Below are positions 1 through 13,181 of a DNA stretch of 64,000 nt, one piece after another. The notes under the pieces are model-generated. The model had not been told where the DNA came from. It worked only from the letters and a program-made list of their open reading frames with translations, and did no database searches. The stretch is from Euwallacea fornicatus. Lineage: Eukaryota > Arthropoda > Insecta > Coleoptera > Curculionidae. Both the position numbers and the translations under genes were made by a program. The stretch lies in the NCBI RefSeq assembly GCF_040115645.1, contig NW_027096026.1, positions 744,001 through 808,000 of the forward strand. The letters are read 5' to 3'. The stretch's first letter is position 1. Each line of letters opens with the position of its first letter.

Positions 1-42
1 AGTAGTCTTTTTCTTGGAAATTCAACAAGATGCAATCATGAT
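1..42 (+). repeat. Partial satellite monomer at the left edge
   Basis: The window opens inside a unit, at agtagtctttttcttgg, which is the 3' quarter of the monomer in the register used here. The array therefore continues to the left of the window. Confidence 0.95.
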
Positions 43-137
43 GTGTTGTGTCATGTGAAAGATCTCGTCGAGCTGATTGATCTGACGTTTTGTTTAAGAC
101 ATTTGGTCATCGTTTGTCGAAGTTATCGAGCTTCAAA

Positions 138-154
138 GTTAGAAAAGTCACACA
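138..154 (+). repeat. 17-bp block that distinguishes long from short monomers
   Basis: This is the block gttagaaaagtcacaca in a long unit. Its exact absence gives every short unit. The junction is ambiguous by only one base (an A on both sides), so there is almost no microhomology. All 92 short units have the same breakpoint, which points to one ancestral indel later spread by unequal exchange. Which state is ancestral cannot be told from this window. Confidence 0.9.
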
Positions 155-218
155 ATTTGAGTGTTTCAGCACTTAAAGAACTCTTTTTCTTGGAAATTCA
201 ACAAGATGCAATCATGAT

Positions 219-377
219 GTGTTGTGTCATGTGAAAGATCTCGTCGAGCTGATTAATTTGATACTTTGTTTAAGACCTTTGGTCATCATTTGTCGAAGTT
301 ATCGAGCTTCAAAATTTGAGTGTTTGAGCACTTAAAGTAGTCTTTTTCTTGGAAATTCAACAAGATGCAATCATGAT
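219..377 (+). repeat. Representative short (159-bp) monomer
   Basis: It is identical in layout to the long unit but lacks 17 bp between cttcaaa and atttgag, so it reads cttcaaaatttgagtgtttg. Short units usually also carry linked variants: gattaatttgatacttt in place of gattaatctgacgtttt, and gtttgagcac or gttagagcac in place of gtttcagcac. There are 92 of them by spacing arithmetic: about 19, 22, 19, 13, 5 and 8 in successive 10-kb bins, and 6 in the last 4 kb. They occur singly, in pairs, and in one run of three at 18757-19233. Confidence 0.95.
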
Positions 378-1047
378 GTGTTGTGTCATGTGAAAGATCT
401 CGTCGAGCTGATTAATTTGATACTTTGTTTAAGACATTTGGTCATCATTTGTCGAAGTTATCGAGCTTCAAAGTTAGAAAAGTCACACAATTTGAGTGTT
501 TCAGCACTTAATGTAGTCTTTTTCTTGGAAATTCAACAAGATGCAATCATGATGTGTAGTGTCATCTGAAAGACCTCGTCGAGCTGATTAATCTGACGTT
601 TTGTTTAACACATTTGGTCATCATTTGTCGAAGTTATCGAGCTTCAAAATTTGAGTGTTTGAGCACTTAAAGTACTCTTTTTCTTAGAAAATCAACAAGA
701 TGCAATCATGATGTGTTATGTCATGTGAAAGATCTCGTCGAGCTGATTAATTTGATACTTTGTTTAAGACATTTGGTCATCATTTGTCGAAGTTATCGAG
801 CTTCAAAATTTGAGTGTTTGAGCACTTAAAGTAGTCTTTTTCTTGGAAATTCAACAAGATGCAATCACGATGTGTTGTGTCATCTGAAAGATCTCGTCGA
901 GCTGATTAATCTGACGTTTTGTTTAAGACATTTGGTCATCGTTTGTCGAAGTTATCGAGCTTCAAAGTTAGAAAAGTCACACAATTTGAGTGTTTCAGCA
1001 CTTAAAGTACTCTTTTTCGTAGAAAATCAACAAGATGCAATCATGAT

Positions 1048-1927
1048 GTGTTGTGTCATCTGAAAGATCTCGTCGAGCTGACTGATCTGACGTTTTGTTT
1101 AAGACATTTGGTCATCGTTTGTCGAAGTTATCGAGCTTCAAAGTTAGAAAAGTCACACAATTTGAGTATTTCAGCATTTAAAGTACTCTTTTTCGTAGAA
1201 AATCAACAAGATGCAATCATGATGTGTTGTGTCATCTGAAAGATCTCGTCGAGCTGACTGATCTGACGTTTTGTTTATGACATTTGGTCATCGTTTGTCG
1301 AAGTTATCGAGTTTCAAAGTTAGAAAAGTCACACAATTTGAGTATTTCAGCATTTAAAGTACTCTTTTTCGTAGAAAATCAACAAGATGCAATCATGATG
1401 TGTTGTGTCATCTGAAAGATCTCGTCGAGCTGACTGATCTGACGTTTTGTTTAAGACATTTGGTCATCGTTTGTCGAAGTTATCGAGCTTCAAAGTTAGA
1501 AAAGTCACACAATTTGAGTATTTCAGCATTTAAAGTACTCTTTTTCGTAGAAAATCAACAAGATGCAATCACGATGTGTTGTGTCATCTGAAAGATCTCG
1601 TCGAGCTGACTGATCTGACGTTTTGTTTAAGACATTTGGTCATCGTTTGTCGAAGTTATCGAGCTTCAAAGTTAGAAAAGTCACACAATTTGAGTATTTC
1701 AGCATTTAAAGTACTCTTTTTCGTAGAAAATCAACAAGATGCAATCATGATGTGTTGTGTCATCTGAAAGATCTCGTCGAGCTGACTGATCTGACGTTTT
1801 GTTTATGACATTTGGTCATCGTTTGTCGAAGTTATCGAGTTTCAAAGTTAGAAAAGTCACACAATTTGAGTGTTTCAGCACTTCAAGTACTCTTTTTCTT
1901 AGAAAATCAACAAGATGCAATCATGAT
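1048..1927 (+). repeat. 528-bp trimer duplication within block 1
   Basis: Two rare linked variants, gtttatgacatttgg and cgagtttcaaag, occur together in the unit at 1224-1399 and again in the unit at 1752-1927, exactly 528 bp (three long units) apart. The flanking units at 1048/1576 and 1400 share the gactgatc/gtatttcagcattt type. This indicates a local three-monomer duplication. Confidence 0.8.
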
Positions 1928-4323
1928 GTGTAGTGTCATCTGAAAGACCTCGTCGAGCTGATTAATCTGACGTTTTGTTTAACACATTTGGTCATCATTT
2001 GTCGAAGTTATCGAGCTTCAAAGTTAGAAAAGTCACACAATTTGAGTGTTTCAGCACTTAAAGTACTCTTTTTCGTAGAAAATCAACAAGATGCAATCAT
2101 GATGTGTTGTGTCATCTGAAAGATCTCGTCGAGCTGATTAATCTGACGTTTTGTTTAAGACATTTGGTCATCGTTTGTCGAAGTTATCGAGCTTCAAAGT
2201 TAGAAAAGTCACACAATTTGAGTGTTTCAGCACTTAAAGTATTCTTTTTCGTAGAAAATCAACAAGATGCAATCATGATGTGTTGTGTCATCTCAAAGAT
2301 CTCGTCGAGCTGATTAATCTGACGTTTTGTTTAAGACATTTGGTGATCGTTTGTCGAAGTTATCGAGCTTCAAAGTTAGAAAAGTCACACAATTTGAGTG
2401 TTTCAGCACTTAAAGTACTCTTTTTCTTGGAAATTCAACAAGATGCAATCATGATGCGTAGTGTCATCTGAAAGACCTCGTCGAGCTGATTAATCTGACG
2501 TTTTGTTTAACACATTTGGTCATCATTTGTCGAAGTTATCGAGCTTCAAAGTTAGAAAAGTCACACAATTTGAGTGTTTCAACACTTAAAGTACTCTTTT
2601 TCTTGGAAATTCAACAGGATGCAATCATGATGTGTTGTGTCATCTGAAAGATCTCGTCGAGCTGAGTAATCTGACGTTTTGTTTAAGACATTTGGTCATC
2701 GTTTGTCGAAGTTATCGAGCTTCAAAGTTAGAAAAGTCACACAATTTGAGTGTTTCAGCACTTAAAGTAGTCTTTTTCTTGGAAATTCAACAAGATGCAA
2801 TCATGATGTGTTGTGTCATCTGAAAGATCTCGTCGAGCTGATTAATCTGACGTTTTGTTTAACACATTTGGTCATCATTTGTCGAAGTTATCGAGCTTCA
2901 AAATTTGAGTGTTTGAGCACTTAAAGTAGTCTTTTTCTTGGAAATTCAACAAGATGCAATCATGATGTGTTGTGTCATGTGAAAGATCTCGTCGAGCTGA
3001 TTAATTTGATACTTTGTTTAAGACATTTGGTCATCATTTGTCGAAGTTATCGAGCTTCAAAGTTAGAAAAGTCACACAATTTGAGTGTTTCAGCACTTAA
3101 AGTAGTCTTTTTCTTGGAAATTCAACAAGATGCAATCATGATGTGTTGTGTCATCTGAAAGACCTCGTCGAGCTGATTAATCTGACGTTTTGTTTAACAC
3201 ATTTGGTCATCATTTGTCGAAGTTATCGAGCTTCAAAGTTAGAAAAGTCACACAATTTGAGTGTTTCAGCACTTAAAGTACTCTTTTTCGTAGAAAATCA
3301 ACAAGATGCAATCATGATGTGTTGTGTCATGTGAAAGATATCGTCGAGCTGATTAATTTGATACTTTGTTTAGGACATTTGGTCATCATTTGTCGAAGTT
3401 ATCGAGCTTCAAAGTTAGAAAAGTCACACAATTTGAGTGTTTCAGCACTTAAAGTAGTCTTTTTCTTGGAAATTCAACAAGATGCAATCATGATGTGTTG
3501 TGTCATCTGAAAGATCTCGTCGAGCTGATTAATCTGACGTTTTGTTTAACACATTTGGTCATCATTTGTCGAAGTTATCGAGCTTCAAAATTTGAGTGTT
3601 TGAGCACTTAAAGTAGTCTTTTTCTTGGAAATTCAACAAGATGCAATCATGATGTGTTGTGTCATGTGAAAGATCTCGTCGAGCTGATTAATTTGATACT
3701 TTGTTTAAGACATTTGGTCATCATTTGTCGAAGTTATCGAGCTTCAAAGTTAGAAAAGTCACACAATTTGAGTGTTTCAGCACTTAAAGTAGTCTTTTTC
3801 TTGGAAATTCAACAAGATGCAATCATGATGTGTTGTGTCATCTGAAAGATCTCGTCGAGCTGATTAATCTGACGTTTTGTTTAACACATTTGGTCATCAT
3901 TTGTCGAAGTTATCGAGCTTCAAAATTTGAGTGTTTGAGCACTTAAAGTAGTCTTTTTCTTGGAAATTCAACAAGATGCAATCATGATGTGTTGTGTCAT
4001 GTGAAAGATCTCGTCGAGCTGATTAATTTGATACTTTGTTTAAGACATTTGGTCATCATTTGTCGAAGTTATCGAGCTTCAAAGTTAGAAAAGTCACACA
4101 ATTTGAGTGTTTCAGCACTTAAAGTAGTCTTTTTCTTGGAAATTCAACAAGATGCAATCATGATGTGTTGTGTCATCTGAAAGATCTCGTCGAGCTGATT
4201 AATCTGACGTTTTGTTTAACACATTTGGTCATCATTTGTCGAAGTTATCGAGCTTCAAAATTTGAGTGTTTGAGCACTTAAAGTAGTCTTTTTCTTGGAA
4301 ATTCAACAAGATGCAATCATGAT

Positions 4324-4641
4324 GTGTTGTGTCATGTGAAAGATCTCGTCGAGCTGATTAATTTGATACTTTGTTTAAGACATTTGGTCATCATTTGTCG
4401 AAGTTATCGAGCTTCAAAATTTGAGTGTTTGAGCACTTATAGTACTCTTTTTCTTAGAAAATCAACAAGATGCAATCATGATGTGTTATGTCATGTGAAA
4501 GATCTCGTCGAGCTGATTAATTTGATACTTTGTTTAAGACATTTGGTCATCATTTGTCGAAGTTATCGAGCTTCAAAATTTGAGTGTTTGAGCACTTAAA
4601 GTAGTCTTTTTCTTGGAAATTCAACAAGATGCAATCATGAT
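4324..4641 (+). repeat. Paired short units with a distinctive cttatagtact variant
   Basis: Two consecutive short units (318 bp). The first has cacttatagtact instead of cacttaaagtact. Because 159 is a multiple of 3 and this change removes the usual TAA, one frame stays open for 91 codons across both units. The same pair recurs at 7918-8235 and 11637-11954, where it also carries gattattttgatac. The 4324 copy has the commoner gattaatttgatac, so it looks like the parental version. Confidence 0.85.
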
Positions 4642-5743
4642 GTGTTGTGTCATGTGAAAGATCTCGTCGAGCTGATTAATTTGATACTTTGTTTAAGACA
4701 TTTGGTCATCATTTGTCGAAGTTATCGAGCTTCAAAGTTAGAAAAGTCACACAATTTGAGTGTTTCAGCACTTAAAGTACTCTTTTTCTTGGAAATTCAA
4801 CAAGATGCAATCATGATGTGTAGTGTCATCTGAAAGACCTCGTCGAGCTGATTAATCTGACGTTTTGTTTAACACATTTGGTCATCATTTGTCGAAGTTA
4901 TCGAGCTTCAAAGTTAGAAAAGTCACACAATTTGAGTATTTCAGCATTTAAAGTACTCTTTTTCGTAGAAAATCAACAAGATGCAATCACGATGTGTTGT
5001 GTCATCTGAAAGATCTCGTCGAGCTGAGTAATCTGACGTTTTGTTTAAGACATTTGGTCATCGTTTGTCGAAGTTATCGAGCTTCAAAGTTAGAAAAGTC
5101 ACACAATTTGAGTGTTTCAGCACTTAAAGTACTCTTTTTCGTAGAAAATCAACAAGATGCAATCATGATGTGTTGTGTCATGTGAAAGATCTCGTCGAGC
5201 TGATTAATTTGATACTTTGTTTAAGACATTTGGTCATCATTTGTCGAAGTTATCGAGCTTCAAAGTTAGAAAAGTCACACAATTTGAGTGTTTCAGCACT
5301 TAAAGTAGTCTTTTTCTTGGAAATTCAACAAGATGCAATCATGATGTGTAGTGTCATCTGAAAGACCTCGTCGAGCTGATTAATCTGACGTTTTGTTTAA
5401 CACATTTGGTCATCATTTGTCGAAGTTATCGAGCTTCAAAGTTAGAAAAGTCACACAATTTGAGTGTTTCAGCACTTAAAGTACTCTTTTTCGTAGAAAA
5501 TCAACAAGATGCAATCATGATGTGTTGTGTCATGTGAAAGATCTCGTCGAGCTGATTAATTTGATACTTTGTTTAAGACATTTGGTCATCATTTGTCGAA
5601 GTTATCGAGCTTCAAAGTTAGAAAAGTCACACAATTTGAGTGTTTCAGCACTTAAAGTACTCTTTTTCGTAGAAAATCAACAAGATGCAATCATGATGTG
5701 TTGTGTCATCTGAAAGATCTCGTCGAGCTGATTAATTTGATAC

Positions 5744-8700
5744 TTTGTTTAAGACATTTGGTCATCATTTGTCGAAGTTATCGAGCTTCAAAATTTGAGT
5801 GTTTGAGCACTTAAAGTAGTCTTTTTCTTGGAAATTCAACAAGATGCAATCATGATGTGTAGTGTCATCTGAAAGACCTCGTCGAGCTGATTAATCTGAC
5901 GTTTTGTTTAAGACATTTGGTCATCGTTTGTCGAAGTTATCGAGCTTCAAAGTTAGAAAAGTCACACAATTTGAGTGTTTCAACACTTAAAGTACTCTTT
6001 TTCTTGGAAATTCAACAGGATGCAATCATGATGTGTTGTGTCATCTGAAAGATCTCGTCGAGCTGAGTAATCTGACGTTTTGTTTAAGACATTTGGTCAT
6101 CGTTTGTCGAAGTTATCGAGCTTCAAAGTTAGAAAAGTCACACAATTTGAGTGTTTCAGCACTTAAAGTACTCTTTTTCGTAGAAAATCAACAAGATGCA
6201 ATCATGATGTGTTGTGTCATCTGAAAGATCTCGTCGAGCTGATTGATCTGACGTTTTGTTTAAGACATTTGGTCATCGTTTGTCGAAGTTATCGAGCTTC
6301 AAAGTTAGAAAAGTCACACAATTTGAGTGTTTCAGCACTTAAAGTAGTCTTTTTCTTGGAAATTCAACAAGATGCAATCATGATGTGTTGTGTCATCTGA
6401 AAGATCTCGTCGAGCTGATTAATTTGATACTTTGTTTAAGACATTTGGTCATCATTTGTCGAAGTTATCGAGCTTCAAAGTTAGAAAAGTCACACAATTT
6501 GAGTGTTTCAGCACTTAAAGTAGTCTTTTTCTTGGAAATTCAACAAGATGCAATCATGATGTGTAGTGTCATCTGAAAGATCTCGTCGAGCTGATTAATT
6601 TGATACTTTGTTTAAGACATTTGGTCATCATTTGTCGAAGTTATCGAGCTTCAAAGTTAGAAAAGTCACACAATTTGAGTGTTTCAGCACTTAAAGTAGT
6701 CTTTTTCTTGGAAATTCAACAAGATGCAATCATGATGTGTTGTGTCATGTGAAAGATCTCGTCGAGCTGATTAATTTGATACTTTGTTTAAGACCTTTGG
6801 TCATCATTTGTCGAAGTTATCGAGCTTCAAAATTTGAGTGTTTGAGCACTTAAAGTAGTCTTTTTCTTGGAAATTCAACAAGATGCAATCATGATGTGTT
6901 GTGTCATGTGAAAGATCTCGTCGAGCTGATTGATCTGACGTTTTGTTTAAGACATTTGGTCATCGTTTGTCGAAGTTATCGAGCTTCAAAGTTAGAAAAG
7001 TCACACAATTTGAGTGTTTCAGCACTTAAAGAACTCTTTTTCTTGGAAATTCAACAAGATGCAATCATGATGTGTTGTGTCATGTGAAAGATCTCGTCGA
7101 GCTGATTAATTTGATACTTTGTTTAAGACCTTTGGTCATCATTTGTCGAAGTTATCGAGCTTCAAAATTTGAGTGTTTGAGCACTTAAAGTAGTCTTTTT
7201 CTTGGAAATTCAACAAGATGCAATCATGATGTGTTGTGTCATGTGAAAGATCTCGTCGAGCTGATTAATTTGATACTTTGTTTAAGACATTTGGTCATCA
7301 TTTGTCGAAGTTATCGAGCTTCAAAGTTAGAAAAGTCACACAATTTGAGTGTTTCAGCACTTAAAGTACTCTTTTTCTTGGAAATTCAACAAGATGCAAT
7401 CATGATGTGTAGTGTCATCTGAAAGACCTCGTCGAGCTGATTAATCTGACGTTTTGTTTAACACATTTGGTCATCATTTGTCGAAGTTATCGAGCTTCAA
7501 AGTTAGAAAAGTCACACAATTTGAGTGTTTCAGCACTTAAAGTACTCTTTTTCGTAGAAAATCAACAAGATGCAATCATGATGTGTTGTGTCATCTGAAA
7601 GATCTCGTCGAGCTGATTGATCTGACGTTTTGTTTAAGACATTTGGTCATCGTTTGTCGAAGTTATCGAGCTTCAAAGTTAGAAAAGTCACACAATTTGA
7701 GTGTTTCAGCACTTAAAGTAGTCTTTTTCTTGGAAATTCAACAAGATGCAATCATGATGTGTTGTGTCATCTGAAAGATCTCGTCGAGCTGATTAATCTG
7801 ACGTTTTGTTTAACACATTTGGTCATCATTTGTCGAAGTTATCGAGCTTCAAAATTTGAGTGTTTGAGCACTTAAAGTAGTCTTTTTCTTGGAAATTCAA
7901 CAAGATGCAATCATGATGTGTTGTGTCATGTGAAAGATCTCGTCGAGCTGATTATTTTGATACTTTGTTTAAGACATTTGGTCATCATTTGTCGAAGTTA
8001 TCGAGCTTCAAAATTTGAGTGTTTGAGCACTTATAGTACTCTTTTTCTTAGAAAATCAACAAGATGCAATCATGATGTGTTATGTCATGTGAAAGATCTC
8101 GTCGAGCTGATTAATTTGATACTTTGTTTAAGACATTTGGTCATCATTTGTCGAAGTTATCGAGCTTCAAAATTTGAGTGTTTGAGCACTTAAAGTAGTC
8201 TTTTTCTTGGAAATTCAACAAGATGCAATCATGATGTGTTGTGTCATGTGAAAGATCTCGTCGAGCTGATTAATTTGATACTTTGTTTAAGACATTTGGT
8301 CATCATTTGTCGAAGTTATCGAGCTTCAAAGTTAGAAAAGTCACACAATTTGAGTGTTTCAGCACTTAAAGTACTCTTTTTCTTGGAAATTCAACAAGAT
8401 GCAATCATGATGTGTAGTGTCATCTGAAAGACCTCGTCGAGCTGATTAATCTGACGTTTTGTTTAACACATTTGGTCATCATTTGTCGAAGTTATCGAGC
8501 TTCAAAATTTGAGTGTTTGAGCACTTAAAGTAGTCTTTTTCTTGGAAATTCAACAAGATGCAATCATGATGTGTAGTGTCATCTGAAAGATCTCGTCGAG
8601 CTGATTAATCTGACGTTTTGTTTAAGACATTTGGTCATCGTTTGTCGAAGTTATCGAGCTTCAAAGTTAGAAAAGTCACACAATTTGAGTGTTTCAGCAC

Positions 8701-9462
8701 TTAAAGTACTCTTTTTCTTGGAAATTCAACAAGATGCAATCATGATGTGTTGTGTCATCTGAAAGATCTCGTCGAGCTGATTAATCTGACGTTTTGTTTA
8801 AGACATTTGGTCATCATTTGTCGAAGTTATCGAGCTTAAAAATTTGAGTGTTTGAGCACTTAAAGTAGTCTTTTTCTTGGAAATTCAACAAGATGCAATC
8901 ATGATGTGTTGTGTCATCTGAAAGATCTCGTCGAGCTGATTAATCTGACGTTTTGTTTAAGACATTTGGTCATCGTTTGTCGAAGTTATCGAGCTTCAAA
9001 GTTAGAAAAGTCACACAATTTGAGTGTTTCAGCACTTAAAGTACTCTTTTTCTTGGAAATTCAACAAGATGCAATCATGATGTGTTGTGTCATCTGAAAG
9101 ATCTCGTCGAGCTGATTAATCTGACGTTTTGTTTAAGACATTTGGTCATCATTTGTCGAAGTTATCGAGCTTCAAAATTTGAGTGTTTGAGCACTTAAAG
9201 TAGTCTTTTTCTTGGAAATTCAACAAGATGCAATCATGATGTGTTGTGTCATCTGAAAGATCTCGTCGAGCTGAGTAATCTGACGTTTTGTTTAAGACAT
9301 TTGGTCATCGTTTGTCGAAGTTATCGAGCTTCAAAGTTAGAAAAGTCACACAATTTGAGTGTTTCAGCACTTAAAGTACTCTTTTTCTTGGAAATTCAAC
9401 AAGATGCAATCATGATGTGTAGTGTCATCTGAAAGATCTCGTCGAGCTGATTAATCTGACGT
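5744..9462 (+). repeat. 3,719-bp higher-order segment, copy 1 (22 monomers)
   Basis: The segment contains 13 long and 9 short units and is followed directly by copy 2 at an offset of 3,719 bp. Shared rare markers include caacactt with caacaggatgc (about 5981 and 6013), aaagaactc (near 7030), gattattttgatac (7951), cttatagtact (8031) and gagcttaaaaatttg (8834). I found no difference at any diagnostic site compared. Left of 5744 the two copies differ at ttgatac/ctgacgt. Confidence 0.9.
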
Positions 9463-12400
9463 TTTGTTTAAGACATTTGGTCATCATTTGTCGAAGTTAT
9501 CGAGCTTCAAAATTTGAGTGTTTGAGCACTTAAAGTAGTCTTTTTCTTGGAAATTCAACAAGATGCAATCATGATGTGTAGTGTCATCTGAAAGACCTCG
9601 TCGAGCTGATTAATCTGACGTTTTGTTTAAGACATTTGGTCATCGTTTGTCGAAGTTATCGAGCTTCAAAGTTAGAAAAGTCACACAATTTGAGTGTTTC
9701 AACACTTAAAGTACTCTTTTTCTTGGAAATTCAACAGGATGCAATCATGATGTGTTGTGTCATCTGAAAGATCTCGTCGAGCTGAGTAATCTGACGTTTT
9801 GTTTAAGACATTTGGTCATCGTTTGTCGAAGTTATCGAGCTTCAAAGTTAGAAAAGTCACACAATTTGAGTGTTTCAGCACTTAAAGTACTCTTTTTCGT
9901 AGAAAATCAACAAGATGCAATCATGATGTGTTGTGTCATCTGAAAGATCTCGTCGAGCTGATTGATCTGACGTTTTGTTTAAGACATTTGGTCATCGTTT
10001 GTCGAAGTTATCGAGCTTCAAAGTTAGAAAAGTCACACAATTTGAGTGTTTCAGCACTTAAAGTAGTCTTTTTCTTGGAAATTCAACAAGATGCAATCAT
10101 GATGTGTTGTGTCATCTGAAAGATCTCGTCGAGCTGATTAATTTGATACTTTGTTTAAGACATTTGGTCATCATTTGTCGAAGTTATCGAGCTTCAAAGT
10201 TAGAAAAGTCACACAATTTGAGTGTTTCAGCACTTAAAGTAGTCTTTTTCTTGGAAATTCAACAAGATGCAATCATGATGTGTAGTGTCATCTGAAAGAT
10301 CTCGTCGAGCTGATTAATTTGATACTTTGTTTAAGACATTTGGTCATCATTTGTCGAAGTTATCGAGCTTCAAAGTTAGAAAAGTCACACAATTTGAGTG
10401 TTTCAGCACTTAAAGTAGTCTTTTTCTTGGAAATTCAACAAGATGCAATCATGATGTGTTGTGTCATGTGAAAGATCTCGTCGAGCTGATTAATTTGATA
10501 CTTTGTTTAAGACCTTTGGTCATCATTTGTCGAAGTTATCGAGCTTCAAAATTTGAGTGTTTGAGCACTTAAAGTAGTCTTTTTCTTGGAAATTCAACAA
10601 GATGCAATCATGATGTGTTGTGTCATGTGAAAGATCTCGTCGAGCTGATTGATCTGACGTTTTGTTTAAGACATTTGGTCATCGTTTGTCGAAGTTATCG
10701 AGCTTCAAAGTTAGAAAAGTCACACAATTTGAGTGTTTCAGCACTTAAAGAACTCTTTTTCTTGGAAATTCAACAAGATGCAATCATGATGTGTTGTGTC
10801 ATGTGAAAGATCTCGTCGAGCTGATTAATTTGATACTTTGTTTAAGACCTTTGGTCATCATTTGTCGAAGTTATCGAGCTTCAAAATTTGAGTGTTTGAG
10901 CACTTAAAGTAGTCTTTTTCTTGGAAATTCAACAAGATGCAATCATGATGTGTTGTGTCATGTGAAAGATCTCGTCGAGCTGATTAATTTGATACTTTGT
11001 TTAAGACATTTGGTCATCATTTGTCGAAGTTATCGAGCTTCAAAGTTAGAAAAGTCACACAATTTGAGTGTTTCAGCACTTAAAGTACTCTTTTTCTTGG
11101 AAATTCAACAAGATGCAATCATGATGTGTAGTGTCATCTGAAAGACCTCGTCGAGCTGATTAATCTGACGTTTTGTTTAACACATTTGGTCATCATTTGT
11201 CGAAGTTATCGAGCTTCAAAGTTAGAAAAGTCACACAATTTGAGTGTTTCAGCACTTAAAGTACTCTTTTTCGTAGAAAATCAACAAGATGCAATCATGA
11301 TGTGTTGTGTCATCTGAAAGATCTCGTCGAGCTGATTGATCTGACGTTTTGTTTAAGACATTTGGTCATCGTTTGTCGAAGTTATCGAGCTTCAAAGTTA
11401 GAAAAGTCACACAATTTGAGTGTTTCAGCACTTAAAGTAGTCTTTTTCTTGGAAATTCAACAAGATGCAATCATGATGTGTTGTGTCATCTGAAAGATCT
11501 CGTCGAGCTGATTAATCTGACGTTTTGTTTAACACATTTGGTCATCATTTGTCGAAGTTATCGAGCTTCAAAATTTGAGTGTTTGAGCACTTAAAGTAGT
11601 CTTTTTCTTGGAAATTCAACAAGATGCAATCATGATGTGTTGTGTCATGTGAAAGATCTCGTCGAGCTGATTATTTTGATACTTTGTTTAAGACATTTGG
11701 TCATCATTTGTCGAAGTTATCGAGCTTCAAAATTTGAGTGTTTGAGCACTTATAGTACTCTTTTTCTTAGAAAATCAACAAGATGCAATCATGATGTGTT
11801 ATGTCATGTGAAAGATCTCGTCGAGCTGATTAATTTGATACTTTGTTTAAGACATTTGGTCATCATTTGTCGAAGTTATCGAGCTTCAAAATTTGAGTGT
11901 TTGAGCACTTAAAGTAGTCTTTTTCTTGGAAATTCAACAAGATGCAATCATGATGTGTTGTGTCATGTGAAAGATCTCGTCGAGCTGATTAATTTGATAC
12001 TTTGTTTAAGACATTTGGTCATCATTTGTCGAAGTTATCGAGCTTCAAAGTTAGAAAAGTCACACAATTTGAGTGTTTCAGCACTTAAAGTACTCTTTTT
12101 CTTGGAAATTCAACAAGATGCAATCATGATGTGTAGTGTCATCTGAAAGACCTCGTCGAGCTGATTAATCTGACGTTTTGTTTAACACATTTGGTCATCA
12201 TTTGTCGAAGTTATCGAGCTTCAAAATTTGAGTGTTTGAGCACTTAAAGTAGTCTTTTTCTTGGAAATTCAACAAGATGCAATCATGATGTGTAGTGTCA
12301 TCTGAAAGATCTCGTCGAGCTGATTAATCTGACGTTTTGTTTAAGACATTTGGTCATCGTTTGTCGAAGTTATCGAGCTTCAAAGTTAGAAAAGTCACAC

Positions 12401-13181
12401 AATTTGAGTGTTTCAGCACTTAAAGTACTCTTTTTCTTGGAAATTCAACAAGATGCAATCATGATGTGTTGTGTCATCTGAAAGATCTCGTCGAGCTGAT
12501 TAATCTGACGTTTTGTTTAAGACATTTGGTCATCATTTGTCGAAGTTATCGAGCTTAAAAATTTGAGTGTTTGAGCACTTAAAGTAGTCTTTTTCTTGGA
12601 AATTCAACAAGATGCAATCATGATGTGTTGTGTCATCTGAAAGATCTCGTCGAGCTGATTAATCTGACGTTTTGTTTAAGACATTTGGTCATCGTTTGTC
12701 GAAGTTATCGAGCTTCAAAGTTAGAAAAGTCACACAATTTGAGTGTTTCAGCACTTAAAGTACTCTTTTTCTTGGAAATTCAACAAGATGCAATCATGAT
12801 GTGTTGTGTCATCTGAAAGATCTCGTCGAGCTGATTAATCTGACGTTTTGTTTAAGACATTTGGTCATCATTTGTCGAAGTTATCGAGCTTCAAAATTTG
12901 AGTGTTTGAGCACTTAAAGTAGTCTTTTTCTTGGAAATTCAACAAGATGCAATCATGATGTGTTGTGTCATCTGAAAGATCTCGTCGAGCTGAGTAATCT
13001 GACGTTTTGTTTAAGACATTTGGTCATCGTTTGTCGAAGTTATCGAGCTTCAAAGTTAGAAAAGTCACACAATTTGAGTGTTTCAGCACTTAAAGTACTC
13101 TTTTTCTTGGAAATTCAACAAGATGCAATCATGATGTGTAGTGTCATCTGAAAGATCTCGTCGAGCTGATTAATCTGACGT
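9463..13181 (+). repeat. 3,719-bp higher-order segment, copy 2
   Basis: It repeats copy 1 in full, with the rare markers at about 9700, 9732, 10750, 11670, 11750 and 12553. Apparent identity continues to about 13298, where tgtagtg (9580) versus tgttgtg (13299) ends the match. The near-absence of differences implies a very recent tandem duplication. Confidence 0.9.

Larger units (their letters stand above)
1..5743 (+). repeat. Array block 1: mixed long and short units
   Basis: This is a patchwork of long units with ten short units. 1048-1767 is dominated by units with gactgatc, gtatttcagcattt and cgtagaaaatc. 2967-4323 alternates long and short units (335-bp dimers at 3319, 3654, 3989 and 4324). 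4324-4641 is two short units in a row. No non-satellite sequence is present. Confidence 0.9.

Noticed and set aside
43..234. Repeated 63-codon open frame in most long units, as a candidate small protein family
   Set aside because: The frame starts on GTG, overlaps the next unit by 16 bp, shifts frame at each 176-bp step, and is destroyed by tgtag, by TAA in short units and by other changes without any sign of preservation. No Kozak or ribosome-site context, signal peptide or known domain is visible. It is a by-product of the repeat.
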